This document shows, in pieces, positions 47,681 through 59,000 of a stretch of 64,000 nt of DNA. The stretch is from Tamarix chinensis (lineage: Eukaryota; Streptophyta; Magnoliopsida; Caryophyllales; Tamaricaceae). The position numbers and the translations under genes were made by a program. Numbering within the stretch: the first letter of the stretch is position 1; every line of letters starts with the position of its first letter. The notes beneath the pieces are model-generated. The model was not told the DNA's origin and did no database searches. It saw only the letters and a list, made by a program, of their open reading frames with translations. The DNA is taken from NCBI GenBank assembly GCA_030549775.1, contig CM060180.1, positions 85,635,172 through 85,699,171 on the forward strand, in the 5' to 3' direction.

Positions 47681-48524
47681 TATTAGTATTTTGTTAATAT
47701 TACTATTATTATATTATTATTTTATCCCTAACCCTATTATTAGCCTTAGCCTTAAAAATAATAGGGTTTCTATTACTAGGAGTATTAGTATTACTATTAT
47801 TATTAATATCGCTATTTTTGCTATAACTAGTATTAGTACTATTATTAGAAGAAATAAATCTATTAGATTTAATAATATAAATATGGTTATAATTGTTAAT
47901 AAAAACCTCTTTTGACTAATAAAAATCTAATAGGCTAACTTGTGGATAAAAACCCTATTTTTCACTTGTAAATATTCCTTTAATAATAGTAACCCTAATC
48001 TTAGAATAAAATAGGAAATAATAGTATTTTTGGTAGGAGGGAAACTAATCCTTAGTTTTTTCCTCTTATAGATGAAACCCGTTAAAACCCTAAGGAGGCA
48101 TAGGAGCGTGCTCCAAGACCTGTGCGTGCTAGGTAAGGGTGCAGCTAAGGCCTTATGTGTGTTATGTGTCTTACATGCCTTGGATGCCGCGTATAATTAT
48201 ATGTTGTGTATCTTTTGCTATTATTTTAACTATTTTATGTGTAGCACAACTTAGAATGGAGGTATGCTCATGTGCTTTCTTATGGCATGTGTTAATATGT
48301 ATATGCTGTAAGTTGTGATGTAATGTGATGTAGCCCTTTAGGACATGCATGATATGATATTTAATGTGGTAATGTGGGATGGAAGGATGAAAAAGGAAAA
48401 ATGGGAAAGTAAGATAACCAAGGGGAATTAAGTTGGCTAACGTAGGTAGGAATGACCTAAATAATCCATGATCCATCAGTGGATGAATAAAATGGGACTT
48501 TAAATAAAATGAAAGAGTGGGAGA

Positions 48525-48630
48525 GCCTAGGGTTTGCATGGAAGAAACTAGGGTCTGTATGAGAATTTTAGGGTTTTGCATGACAAACATCAAGGGTTTG
48601 CATGGGATGGTTAGAGTCCGCATGGAGGTA
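48525..48630 (+). repeat. Short tandem repeat, AGGGTTTGCATGG unit
   Basis: Four to five degenerate copies spaced about 25-35 bases apart (TAGGGTTTGCATGG, TAGGGTCTGTATGA, TAGGGTTTTGCATGA, AAGGGTTTGCATGG). They generate the 193-codon antisense frame at 48171-48752, which is not a gene. Confidence 0.7.
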
Positions 48631-49152
48631 AACTTTACATATGGAAAGTTGCCTTGGGTTATGAGGAACGTAATGCCAGAGTTGTTTGGGTGACTGAAGG
48701 ATTTAGGTGAAAAATAATACACTGGATAGTATAAGGGTGCATAGGAGATCAAGCTAGGGTTTGGGAGGAAACCCTAATTTGAGAAGATGGAAAAAGGAAA
48801 AATAATAATAATAATAAATGAGGATGCGTGAAGTATGGAGTGAGGGTTAAATCTAAAGGTCGTGACGTGTGGGGTGTTAAAATAGTTTGGGTTGTGTGAG
48901 GTAGAGAAGGATGGGCCACATAGGCCAAAATTAGGGTTTATAGAGAAAACCCTAGGGTAAGGCAGTGTGTGGACTTTGGGGTATAAGATAGCGGGCCATG
49001 ACCCACACACTTAGGAGTTAGACTCCCGATATGAGTAAGTGGAATAAGGGAAGGATGTCGGGGCAAATTAGTCATGGCCTAGGGTGAAATATGTTGAATA
49101 AGATACGGTAAAGCACTAATCATGTAAAGTGAAAGATTATTGATCTGGGCCC

Positions 49153-49510
49153 AGACCAATCCACCAGCATAATAGTGGTCAGGTGTCGGGGTGCCTGGAG
49201 ACCGATCCACTGGCATATAATAGTGGTTAGGTGCATTATGCCCTATAAGTGACTGATCCACTGGCTATAATAGCAGAGGATCCTGAGCTCAATAAACCAA
49301 ACTCTAAGTTTTTTAAGACACATAAAAGACACTAAGTACTTATAGTGGAACACCATTAGAGTCGGGGCTAGACCAATCCACTGGCATAATAGTGGCATGG
49401 AGCATTTTGCCTTGGAGACCGATCCACCGGCATATAATAGTGGTCAGGTGCGTTCTGCCCTGTAAGTGACCTATCCACCAGCTATAATAGTGGGGTTCCT
49501 GTACTCGCAT
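49153..49510 (+). repeat. Higher-order tandem repeat in the LTR
   Basis: Six units of about 39-51 bp, each starting GACC(A/G)ATCCAC or a variant and holding a CCACT...AGTGG dyad around GGCATATAAT. They form two triplets (starts 49153/49200/49251 and 49371/49418/49469) with a period of 218 bases. Confidence 0.82.
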
Positions 49511-50221
49511 GGATCAATAAAAAGTATGGTGCGAGGTGAGTACTATTCGGAGATTAAATAATCAGTTTATCCAGGCTGCAGCTGGGCCTTTATTTATTTG
49601 AGAGATTTTATGTTATCATATTATCGTGATTGTATTTGTGCTCTTATGTTTTGGCCTTAGTGCACGATTACCTTACTCAGTATGTAGCGTATTGACCACC
49701 AGTTTCAAGGTGTTGCTGATTCCCATGAGCAGAAGACCCATCTGAGTTTGTGTAGGTAGGAGATGACGTCTTTGATGCCTACGACACTTACGAGACATCA
49801 AACGGGGCTGAGAGTTGAGCCTAGACTTAGCCTGGGGATCGAGAGCGACCCGGCCAGACTCTATATTTCCTTTGATTTTACCATGTATCTTTTTATTCTA
49901 GTTATGTCAAGTTGTATGGTATTTTATGTTTTTGGAAAAATTTTAGTTACTTATTCCTTGGGTTGTAATTCTTAAACCGCACTCTGATTTCTGTATGGTT
50001 ATGAATGAGTCCTTTCATGAATTCTCATTTTTAATTAATGACTTGTGTTTGATATTAATCCTATTCAACCTTAGCACTTAGCACTGGAATGGTAGGAGTG
50101 AACCGATCAGGTACTAAGTGTGGCGGTAATATCCCCAGAATTTATAGTTTTGTTACTCTACTTATGTTAAACCTTTTTATTAAAATGAAATTTTTTAGTA
50201 GTAAATTTTGGGGGTATTATA

Positions 50222-51699
50222 AAAAATATCTAGTTCGTCTACTTGTAAGAATGAGTAATACCCAAGAGAAGGATGATCATTACGCTACATATTGAGTAAG
50301 GTAACAATACGACCTTATTAAGGTTATATAAAATACATAAGTTCAAATAAGAGAATAAACATACATGCATGTATTAAGTCCAAACCCCACTATTTTTAAT
50401 CTAGTGTAACAAATTAAAGAAACTATAAGGGTAGAACAAACCAAATCCACTATTATTGTTCAATGGAATAGACCTACCATGGCAACATACTCCTAACTAC
50501 TATTCTTAAGTTTGTGGAGTGGTTTGAAGTAATATATGTTGCACATTAAATTCCTAGTTTTTACATGTATCCTTACCAAAAGGACACTAATCTCTAAGTA
50601 CATATAAGCCTAACCTACCATTTTCAAGATCACGAGAAAATCACCAACAAAGTAATAATAATACACAATTATAAGTTAAGGGAATAGTTAAAGAGAACTA
50701 AGGTAAAAGATGGTGGAAATAGGGATAACCAAAACTGGCCATTTGGGAGTGTGCATGGCAGAAATCACAATTCAAGAGGTGGTGCATTGTGATGCTAAGC
50801 TGGAGCACACACAGGGTATACTAGAGTGGAGGGAAAGTTTGTTCCCAGAAGAATGTCAAAGGAGGAATGGGTTGACATGGAAAGGCATGCACGATTGAGG
50901 AGAAAAGGCGTACATGATTGTGCATAAAACACAGGATCCAAGAGGAAATGAGAAAGGTTGTGAGTAAGTATATGCTTGAGTTATGCAACAGCAGGCACGC
51001 CTATGCAATAAATTGCACAATTTTGTGGCTACAAAAATGAAACTAGAGAATACTAGGGGAAGGTAAAATAAGTGGCTTGGGGTAGTGATGGTCAAATTAT
51101 GATAAGGGGGATCGGTGGAGGGGTATTAATCATTGCTTGCCTGTTTCTAAGGAAAATGGTGGTGACGAGTGGTTTTGGTGATGAATGATGACGATAGAAA
51201 AGGTAGGAATAAGGGAGAAGAAGAGGATGTTTGGGGGTTGTGTTTCTTGACTACAATAGAAGGAAGGATTTAAGTGGAGTAATAAATGAGGGGGGAGAGA
51301 GAGAGAGAGTGTGTGTGTGTGTGTGCATGGGGGGAATGGAACAAGTGAGGAATAAGTCATGGATGAGACAAGATATCGGGGGAAGGGTTTGGGGAAATTT
51401 TTTCAACAAGATGTATCTCAAGATTCATAGGAGGTAATGGTAGAGATAATCCACATTTTAAGGAGCTTGATAAGGGGAATAGGGTAAAGAAGAAGAAACA
51501 CATAAGATAGAGAAGGAGGGGAAGGTTAGAAGGATAAGATCAATAGGGTAAAAATTAAATAAGAAATCAAAAGGAAAAGGAAAAGGGGTATGTTATTATG
51601 GTTAGGTTTAGGTTTAATATTATTATTAAAAAAATAAGGTAAGATTAAAATTTTATTCACCTAGGTATTAGGATTAGATAAATTTTGGTTTATTACATA
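50222..51699 (-). repeat. Fragment of a related large LTR, reverse orientation
   Basis: The reverse complement near 50265-50300 reads CTTACTCAATATGTAGCGTA, matching 49674 in the adjoining LTR. A degenerate CCACTATT repeat at 50380-50560 and a purine-rich block at 51180-51620, with a (GA)n(GT)n microsatellite at 51294-51325, follow the LTR order in reverse. It ends TTTTGGTTTATTACA at 51699, an LTR start on the minus strand. Confidence 0.68.
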
Positions 51700-52333
51700 A
51701 CCTCCACCATTATTGATCCTAAATAATTCAAGTTACCAAAAAGAAAAAGGTATTACACCAAGTGCCATTTAACAAAGAATTCAAAGCAAGGGTAATTAGA
51801 GCATATATTGTTCCGTTATAGTGACATGAGATAATCTAAACTATTACCTATGGGAGTCTTTGCATAAGCTCCCTACACTATTTGGTAATATGTGCCACAT
51901 GCTATGGGGGTCACACTATATCATGAGTAGTTGTCCTAAGGTAATCAATTTCCATTATCACATGTTGCATGCTTAACAAATGATAGGCTTCCAAAACCAA
52001 GACACAACACTTTTCCTCAGCAAATAGTGGGGAGTGTTTATCAGTGTTGCATAGTTCATACTCCATACATCATTTCATGATTGGTTAATCCTCCTCTTTA
52101 TTATTATACAACATCTAATAGCTGACTCCCCATAGTTCTCATCAAAGTTGCACTTAACAAAGGATACACTCAAGTTTTTCCCAATAGCTACCTAATGAAG
52201 GGGATGGTTGGGCTTCAAGTATTTCCTCCTCCATTATATGAGAGTGCATATTATATCTCATTAGATAAAATATGTATGTCTCTTTTCATTCATATCGTGC
52301 CACCTAAAGTTTGATCGGTGTTTGGTTAGTTGT
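51700..52333. other. Unassigned sequence, less repetitive than its surroundings
   Basis: No frame of note on either strand, no element ends and no recognised motif. It is one of the few stretches here with mixed base composition and no obvious LTR pattern. Confidence 0.3.
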
Positions 52334-53370
52334 TGGAGTGTGTTTTGGGGTAATAGGTATGTGGAAATATTGTTAATATAGTTTAGTTTTATAAAATTAT
52401 TTTTATTTTATAAATATAATTTTATATATTTTATGTATATGTCAAGGATTTGGTCATAAAGTAATTCTTGATATGGTAACATACTTGTAATTAAGCTAAA
52501 CCTATATCTCTCAATCTAATTCTTAATGATAGAATTAGAATTTAATATGTGTGTATGGATGTAATATCTGTGGGTCATGTGATGAGGAAATAAAGGAGAT
52601 GATTAAATCCATTATTAAAATTAATTAATTATCTCAAATTCTGATTTTGAAATAAAAGGAGGTAAAAGTAAAGAATTAGTTATACAACAAACTCCTTACA
52701 TTCAGTACATAAGGTGTAAAAAGATTAGAGTGGTGTGTTGTGGTTCAATTAAAAAATTAAAGAACCACTCTCTATTTCTATTTTTAGGGACACACTCATA
52801 TGTGTGTAGATGATGAGAAATATTGTGGCCTTTATTCTCCCATTTTTATGAGATTTCTATGTGAAATTAAAGAAGAAGAAGAATAAATATAAATTGATCC
52901 CATATTCATGTTCCTTATAACAAACACACGCCATCGGGTTTGAGGAAAGAGAGAATGAAACTAAAAAAGTATGTTTCATTTCATTACTAATTGCGATTTT
53001 GGTGTAATCAGTTTTATCAATGGTTTGAGGTTCATCTATGATGATCCTAAACAAGCATTATATATTCCAATTCCACATATTGAGTGCTTGTATTGTGTGG
53101 TAGGGTTTTTGCATAATTAATCATGGATTGCGTATGAATTGTATATATAAAATTTTTCTTATGATTCATGCCATTAAATTGTGTAAAACATTTGGGATTA
53201 AAGTCTTAATTTCCTATACATTGATGGAATTGAAATATAGTAATCATCATCTTTTATATATGTATATTTCCTTTGGTTGTGTTTCACAAAATAGTGTAAC
53301 TATTCTTTATTAAGAAGAAACACAATCTATGTTTGTTAACACTATAAGGCCGAATTTTATTCCGTAATCT
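52334..53370 (+). repeat. Probable Ty1/copia 5' LTR and leader
   Basis: TGTTGGAGTGTGTTTTGGGG at 52334 is a copia-like LTR start, and ACTTGTTATCAAATAAAG near 53371 could be a decayed PBS. The stretch lies about 0.7 kb upstream of a copia gag in the same orientation (54051). No second copy of the LTR was found, so the call rests on position and terminus only. Confidence 0.35.
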
Positions 53371-54050
53371 CAACTTGTTATCAAATAAAGAAACATGATT
53401 TGTGTTTATAAACATGAGGAGTCATATTTTTTTCTCAAACTCTTAAAAATCCTTGGAGTTTATAGATTACATGCATTTTTACTGACACAGGTGCCCCGTG
53501 TTAACGGATTTTCTATTTGATTGTTGTTCTTGCTTTTATGGTTATGTTCTTATGCATATTCCATGTTTATAGAATTTTAATTATATAAAGTATGCATCAT
53601 GTGTGGTTAGCATGATTGAAGTGATTAGGACTTAGCCATAATAATCCTAATCATGGATAATCATACATTTATTTGTTTATTTGATCACACATAGAGTACA
53701 TTATACTAGTTGTAATGTATTACATATATGTAATGGGTGTAGTCCAATAAGACCATTCATTAGCATATGAGTAGTAAATTAGATTATAATATTAATTCAT
53801 TATTCTCAATTTGCCTACAGGAGTTGAGGGCTATAGGATGACTAAGTAGTTTTAATATTTAATTGCATGAGTCTATTTGAATTGAATACTTAGTACACAT
53901 GCATTTTTAACGTATTTTGGTTCATGCTAGTTGTGTTTTAACTATACTTTGGTAGAACATGTGTTTAGGTGTTTTGGATTCAAATTGATTATAAGCATGT
54001 GTGTGTGTGTGTGTTTAAATTTTGCACAAAACTGTCTTGGTTTACATTCG

Positions 54051-54705
54051 ATGTCTGATTTTAGCATTGAGGTCATTGAGTTGAAAGGAGAAAAATGTAA
54101 AGTCTGGAAGGAGAGAATTATCCTAAATATTAGTTTTTGTGACATGAATGAGGTTATTGAGTGTCCATAACCTATGTTCTAAAGAATGCATTGTTGAGGG
54201 AAAGGTTGCTTATAACCGATGGCTGAAAGACAATCACATAAGCTACATATACATAATAACTAAGATGTCTTCTTCTATCAGAGGTTCAGTTGATTACCAT
54301 TAAGAGGTAATTAACTTGATAAGTGTCATCAAAGAATAGTTCATCCATTCAGATAAGGACTTAGTGAGTACTTTAATAATGAATTTTCTATCCATGAAGC
54401 TCACTACTATCAAGGGTGTGCATGAGCATGTCATAAAGATGTAGGACGTAGTAGCACAACTTGAGTTTCTAGATATTGACATGTTAAATGCCTTTCTAGT
54501 TCACTTCATATTGAATGTGCTCCAAAAGGAATACAGGCCAATCAAAGTCACCTACCACACACACAAAGGGAGAAATGGTTAATTGATGAATTAATAACCA
54601 TGTGTGTGCAAGAGGAAGAAAGACTTTTGATAGATCTTAAGGAGACTATAATGATGGCAACTAAGGATAACAAAAAAATTCCAAAAGGATAGAGGAAAAG
54701 TACCA
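54051..54705 (+). pseudogene. Ty1/copia gag remnant
   Basis: The ATG at 54051 opens MSDFSIEVIELKGEKCKVWK and ERIILNISFCD. After frame changes, IRGSVDYH, DKDLVSTLIMNFLSMKLTTI, KGVHEHVIKM, AQLEFLDIDMLNAFLVHFIL, RPIKVTYHTHKG and CVQEEERLLIDLKE are readable up to 54650. These match the plant copia gag (retrotran_gag_2/UBN2 type). The coding similarity ends where a TATAACACCCC LTR terminus starts at 54706, so another element interrupts it before the zinc knuckle. Stops at 54168 and several later positions inactivate it. Confidence 0.8.
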
Positions 54706-55470
54706 TATAACACCCCTAAATTTTAGACCTAAAAATTTCATTTCTAAAGATAATGTAGAAGAATTTTAAAATAAAATCAGGGAGTTCCACCACCACATCA
54801 ACTATTAGAGAAATGTGATCATCACAAAACCTATGCCTGAAGTAAGGCAAAATAGAATAACTAATGAAGCAATGCATGCCCTAATAGTATAATAGTAATA
54901 ATAACAATGATGAGAAAAATAATATAAATGGAATAAGGATTATAAAATACAAATATAGGCACTAAATCCAAGAGTTTAAATAACTAAAAAAACATCAAAA
55001 ATATCCCAACACAGTGACTAAATACATCTGGGCCAGTTAGCCTAACTCTTAACTGAAAGAAAATGTAACTCTTAGTCCCCAAGCAATAGCTAGCTTCTAG
55101 CCCACAATATCATCCTCAATATACTCTATCTAAAAATCATAACCCTATAAAGTATCCTCTTCTCACTGAACTAGAAGCCAGATCATCACAATGATCACAC
55201 AAATATTAATTAAGCATTGGTAAAACAAACTACCTAAAATATAGTAAGGGCTCATGCTGCACATTAAAGTTATATAGTAACATGGTATAACACATACTTA
55301 TATAATATAACTTTTAGGCTCATGAATGTAATATGATAAGGCATACTTGCACAAAAATCATGGAAGAAGTAATAATATAGATGATACATTAGATGTACAC
55401 AATGAGAATTATATTATAAATCTTCCTATACTGATCACATACTTTATAGTTATTAAAATAGTCCATTCGA
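54706..55470 (-). repeat. Fragment of a large gypsy LTR, reverse orientation
   Basis: TATAACACCCCTAAATTTTAG (TGTAACACCCC with one change) opens a stretch that follows the pattern of 20032-20700, with AAAACTTATA / CAAGATCC-like words, GGGCTCATGC and CATACTTATATAA. It stops near 55470, where coding similarity to a minus-strand copia RT begins. Confidence 0.5.
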
Positions 55471-55479
55471 CCACACCTA

Positions 55480-56080
55480 TTTATCCATATCATTCAAGTG
55501 CACACAAACATCATACTCACTCCTAGAGAAACCATAATCAAGCATAAAATGATCAAATTGTTTATACCACTTTGTAGGAGACTGTTTTAGACTATATAGT
55601 GATCTCTTCAATAGGCACAAATGATCACTCAACCCCTCCACCACAAACCTATCAATTTATTGCTTGAATATATCCTCCTCGACCACACCAAAAAAAGAAG
55701 AAGAAGAATTTTTAACATCCAACTACTCCAACCCAAAAATCATGCATAGCCACAAGTACAAGAAAAGTACAAATATAATTATGTCTACCAACAAAAGAAA
55801 ATACCTTGTTATAGTCCACACTTGGAATCTTACTAAATCCACTAAATGAGCTTTGTACCTTGGTCTCTTGACCATTAGAGCTCCCTATTCAAACCTGTAC
55901 ATCATTTTGCAACCAGTAATCTTTTTCTTCCTTAATGTCTCCACAATTTTCCGTGTTTGATTCTTCAATAAGGGCTCAATCTCCTCCTTTATAGCAAAAC
56001 ACCACTCAATAGAATCAATACTCTCAATAGCATCTGAGAATGATGCTAGTTTAAGCACATCAATAACGGTCTCCACACTA
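55480..56080 (-). pseudogene. Ty1/copia reverse transcriptase, N-terminal part
   Basis: Read on the minus strand: DAIESIDSIEWCFAIKEEIE and PLLKNQTRKIVETLRKKKIT with GCKMMYRFE (56045-55885) is the RT entry block, where families show W-x-x-A-M-x-x-E and GCKWVFK. After frame changes, FLVLVAMHDF, GVVEEDIFKQ, DRFVVEGL, LLKRSLYSLKQSPTKWYKQF and DHFMLDYGFS follow (55760-55530). The family version of the last block is SLYGLKQSPRQWYKRFD. The YVDD catalytic block is not recognisable, and similarity ends near 55480. It belongs to the minus-strand copia element that runs from 58444 leftward. Confidence 0.8.
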
Positions 56081-56319
56081 GATCAATCATAGCTAGTCAA
56101 TTATTCACAATCGTACCTGACCAGAGGCTTAACAATCATTCCTATTCTACTTGGAGCAATGCCCATTTGCTCCACTTGTTGCTTAGATCCACCCATTTTA
56201 AAATTGGTGGATCTATCATAAGGGTCTCTATCATCCAAGTTAAAATTAACCTCCACCTGGTTTAAAGCACTATCTTGCTCCACCTCCTTAGAGATGCATC
56301 ATAAGACTCAGTATTCTAG

Positions 56320-57060
56320 AGGACCACAAACTCATAATTCCTAATAATCAAGAACGTGGACGTAGCTGGGTCTCAAAACCTATACCCCTTCACTCCGGAT
56401 ATAAATCCAAGAAAGATACACTTCTTGGCTCTAAGCTCAAGTATACCATCATTCACATAACTATAAGCACGTTAACCATACATATATAAATTAGAGTAAT
56501 CACCTGACTTACCAAACCACAAATCCTCAGGTGTCTTGAACTCAATTGAGCGATTTGGTTACTAGTTCACCAAGTATACTGCCATGTGAAGCGCCTATCC
56601 CAAAACTCTTTGCCTAGCCCTCTCTATGATAAGTTACATCAAGCCTTCCTCAATAAGATTTTTCTCATTCGCTCAACAACCCCATTATTTTTTGATCTTT
56701 CAATACAAGTACAGTGTCTCGTTATCCCATGGTCTTGGAATAAATTAGTGAAACATTTCTCAACAAACTCAAGACCATTGTCTATCCTGAGACACTTAAC
56801 CTACTTCCTAGTCTGCTTCTCTAGTAAGGTCTTTTAGCATTTTAAAACACCAAACATATCATTCTAACGATTTAAGAAATAAACCCATACCTTTCTATAG
56901 AAGTTATCAATAAATGTGAGCTAGTATTGCGAACCACCTTTAGAAACCATCTAACTAGACTCTATAAATCTGAATGTATATACTCAAAAAGTTCTATTGT
57001 ACTATGCTTAACTTTTGAAAAACTAACACTCTTTTCCTTTTCAAACACTTAGCGCTCACA
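56320..57060 (-). pseudogene. Ty1/copia integrase remnant
   Basis: On the minus strand, after the CEHC-type region, EYIHSDL (near 56970) is the first core aspartate block. LRIDNGLEFVEKCFTNLFQD with the second D lies at about 56810-56750, followed by NNGVVERMRKILLRKA (about 56690-56640) with the catalytic E, so the D,D-35-E set can be traced in broken frames. Further left are SIEFKTPEDLWFGKSGD (56555-56510), AYSYVNDGILELRAKKCIFL and YRFWDP-like blocks (56470-56380), typical of the integrase C-terminus of copia pol. Many stops. Confidence 0.82.
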
Positions 57061-57480
57061 GAAGCCCATCATATCAATATTCTTCCATCCATTAGGCCCT
57101 TCTTAGAGAGATCAGTCAATCCCTTGACACTTATATGTCCCAGTCTCATGTACCAAAGTCTTATAAAACTTGATTCCAACAACTTCGGCAATGTCATAGT
57201 AGCTACCCCCATAATAGTGGAACCCACCAAATCATATAGTGTCCCGATATACTTTCCCTTCATCACCTCTAAAGCCCCTTTTGTAAATCTCAAGGTATCA
57301 TCCTCAATAACACACCGATACCCAATATGATCCAAGGAACTCAAAGAGATAATATTCTTGGTTATCTTCAAGACATGTCTCATGATGGACAATACCCTAA
57401 CCACACAATCAGGCATCCTCACCTTTACCATCCTAATCCCAACAACTTTACAAGTCGCATCATTGCCCATCAAAATAACT
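57060..57480 (-). pseudogene. Ty1/copia protease end and gag-pre-integrase domain
   Basis: An open frame of 134 codons. VVGIRMVKVRMPDCVVRVLS, IMRHVLKITKNIISLSSLD, DTLRFTKGALEVMKGKYIGT and LYDLVGSTIMGVA, then LWYMRLGHISVKGL, give the HLGH-type block (RLGHIS) of the gag-pre-integrase domain. The counterpart in the plus-strand copy lies at 22699-22940. The frame is open from 57473 to 57069, the longest intact piece of this element. Confidence 0.85.
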
Positions 57481-58340
57481 CCACCCTAAGTCACCTCAAA
57501 TGTCTAAAACCAACTCCAATTGGGACATATATGGTAATAGAACCTAGAATCAAAGATCCAGATATCACTAATCTTGTTCAATCTATCAATGGTTGGCAAC
57601 AGATGTCAATAATTATCATCATGAGCAACTATAGCAACATCCTTTATATTGGATGACTCGCCAAACATAGCATTAGGTTTTTTTGTTAGGATAAAACTTC
57701 CTAACATGTCCCTTCTTGTGACACCCATAGCATTTCACATTCTTCTACCAACACTTCAACTTAGATATGGACTTCTTACAGTTACTAGACTCCCACTTCT
57801 AGTGTCCTCCCCTAGCTACCAATCCTCAAAATTACCACTATCGATTAACTAAGTATCAATCAAATCTTGTTATAATAGAGTGGATTTCACATCTTCAAGG
57901 GCTAAATCATCCTTCCTATATAAAATTGTCTCATGAAAATGCTTAAATCTTGTAGCCAAAGAACATAACAATATGATAGCCAAATCTTCATCATCTAATT
58001 TGACATCTATGTTATGAAAATCCATAACTATAGAGTCAAATTCATCTAAGTAACATTTTAAAGATTGACCCTCGCCTAATTTCATTTCATAAAGCCAACT
58101 CTTCAATAATGGCCAATTTGTTACTAATTTTGTCATACATATTGACTCAACCTTCAACCACAAGGCAGTCATTATTGATTCCTTTTCCAAGTACTAAAAT
58201 ACCTCATTTGACAAACATAATTGTATGGTAGAGAGGGCCTTCGGATCTAATTCTACAAATATTTTATCTTCTTCTTTAAATGGCCAGATAAAGCTTTTTC
58301 CAGACTATTCTAAATTAGAATTTCTTACAACTTTAATTTC
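57480..58340 (-). pseudogene. Ty1/copia gag with zinc knuckle
   Basis: The minus-strand start MEIKVVRNSNLE lies near 58340. An open frame at 58190-57870 contains WLKVESICMTKLVTNWPLLK, LYEMKLGEGQSLKCYLDEFD, IDVKLDDEDLAIILLCSLAT and RKDDLALEDVKSTLL. A zinc knuckle CYGCHKKGHVRKFY (about 57742-57700) keeps C, C and H of CX2CX4HX4C, with the last C changed to Y. Protease-region pieces follow. The gag is closely similar in blocks to that at 21830-22560, so both copies come from one copia family. Confidence 0.84.
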
Positions 58341-58423
58341 CATAATTTTAAATTGATGAATCGATTAAACTTCTCAATATGGAACCTTATATGCATCCCA
58401 ATTACTAGATCTCTTTAATAACA

Positions 58424-58439
58424 CAACTCTCATACCAAA
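58424..58439 (-). promoter_or_regulatory. Primer-binding site of the minus-strand copia element
   Basis: The minus strand reads TTTGGTATGAGAGTTG, similar to TGGTATCAGAGC, between the gag start (58340) and a probable LTR end at 58444. Confidence 0.7.
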
Positions 58440-58443
58440 TTAT

Positions 58444-59000
58444 TGTGGAATAATGTGGATTGAAAGGTTCCAAACCAAAAACTAGAATTAACAAGATTAT
58501 GAACAATTGAAGAGTCAACCACAAAATAGAATATTTGAGGAAAAAATAGAGATCTTTATTTATACTCTTGCATAATTATAGGATAATTAAACTAATCAAT
58601 CTATATTGCATAAAATCAATAATCTCTTTTTATGGAGAATTTTATGGAGAAGAAGAAGAAGTTGGGTCACACAACTTAAATCTTCAATGGTTAGAGTTTC
58701 ATCATGTCTCCTTTTACAGAAGAAAAAATCCTATAGGGTAAAATAATGTGTTTTGAAAATAAAGAAAAAGCATGGTTCGAGTTTAGGAAACATGGAACCC
58801 CCATGTTTATTTTCTTCCTCTTAAATTATGCTAAAAATACAACAAAGTATTCACTAAGAAAGATGGTATGTGTTAATTAAGATGTGACCCTCATGTTTCT
58901 CACATAATTCATATCATTCACTTAAAACTCTTTAACACCTTCATGAATCAACACAATATTATGTTGTACTTCAAATACCTAGCCAAAACTCAACAATAAA
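58444..59000 (-). repeat. Probable 5' LTR of the minus-strand copia element
   Basis: TGTGGAATAATG at 58444 is an LTR 3' end (CATTATTCCACA on the minus strand) five bases beyond the PBS. Sequence to the right is AT-rich and non-coding. The outer end of the LTR was not located and no second LTR was found, so 59000 is a placeholder. Confidence 0.45.

Larger units (their letters stand above)
40476..50221 (+). mobile_element. Tekay/Del-like chromovirus (Ty3/gypsy) retrotransposon
   Basis: Order: inverted LTR-end pair (40476-40723), intact PBS (40727), gag, protease, RT, RNase H, integrase, chromodomain, PPT (about 45576-45590) and one full 3' LTR of 4630 bp (45592-50221). Protein order PR-RT-RH-IN places it in Ty3/gypsy; the chromodomain after integrase makes it a chromovirus. 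The tRNA-Met PBS and very long LTR fit the Tekay/Del group, but the clade is inferred from recall of family features. About 20 stops and several frameshifts inactivate it, fewer than in the other elements here. Confidence 0.87.
45592..50221 (+). repeat. 3' LTR of the chromovirus, 4630 bp
   Basis: It runs from TGATGAAATACCC after the PPT to GGGGGTATTATA. In order it holds an AT-rich start, a pyrimidine-rich block (45890-46185), a C-rich block (46190-47040), a mosaic of trinucleotide repeats (47088-47680), a short AGGGTTTGCATGG repeat (48525-48630), a higher-order tandem repeat (49153-49510) and the block TTACTCAGTATGTAGCGTAT (49674). The long proline-rich frames at 46546-46974 and 46670-47041 and the antisense frame at 48171-48752 are readings of these repeats. 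Confidence 0.85.

Noticed and set aside
48171..48752. 193-codon open frame on the minus strand, the longest in the window
   Set aside because: It lies antisense inside the 3' LTR, arises from the AGGGTTTGCATGG tandem repeat, and shows no protein motif.
49153..49510. CRISPR-like array
   Set aside because: Units are contiguous tandem copies without spacers of constant length, inside a plant LTR.
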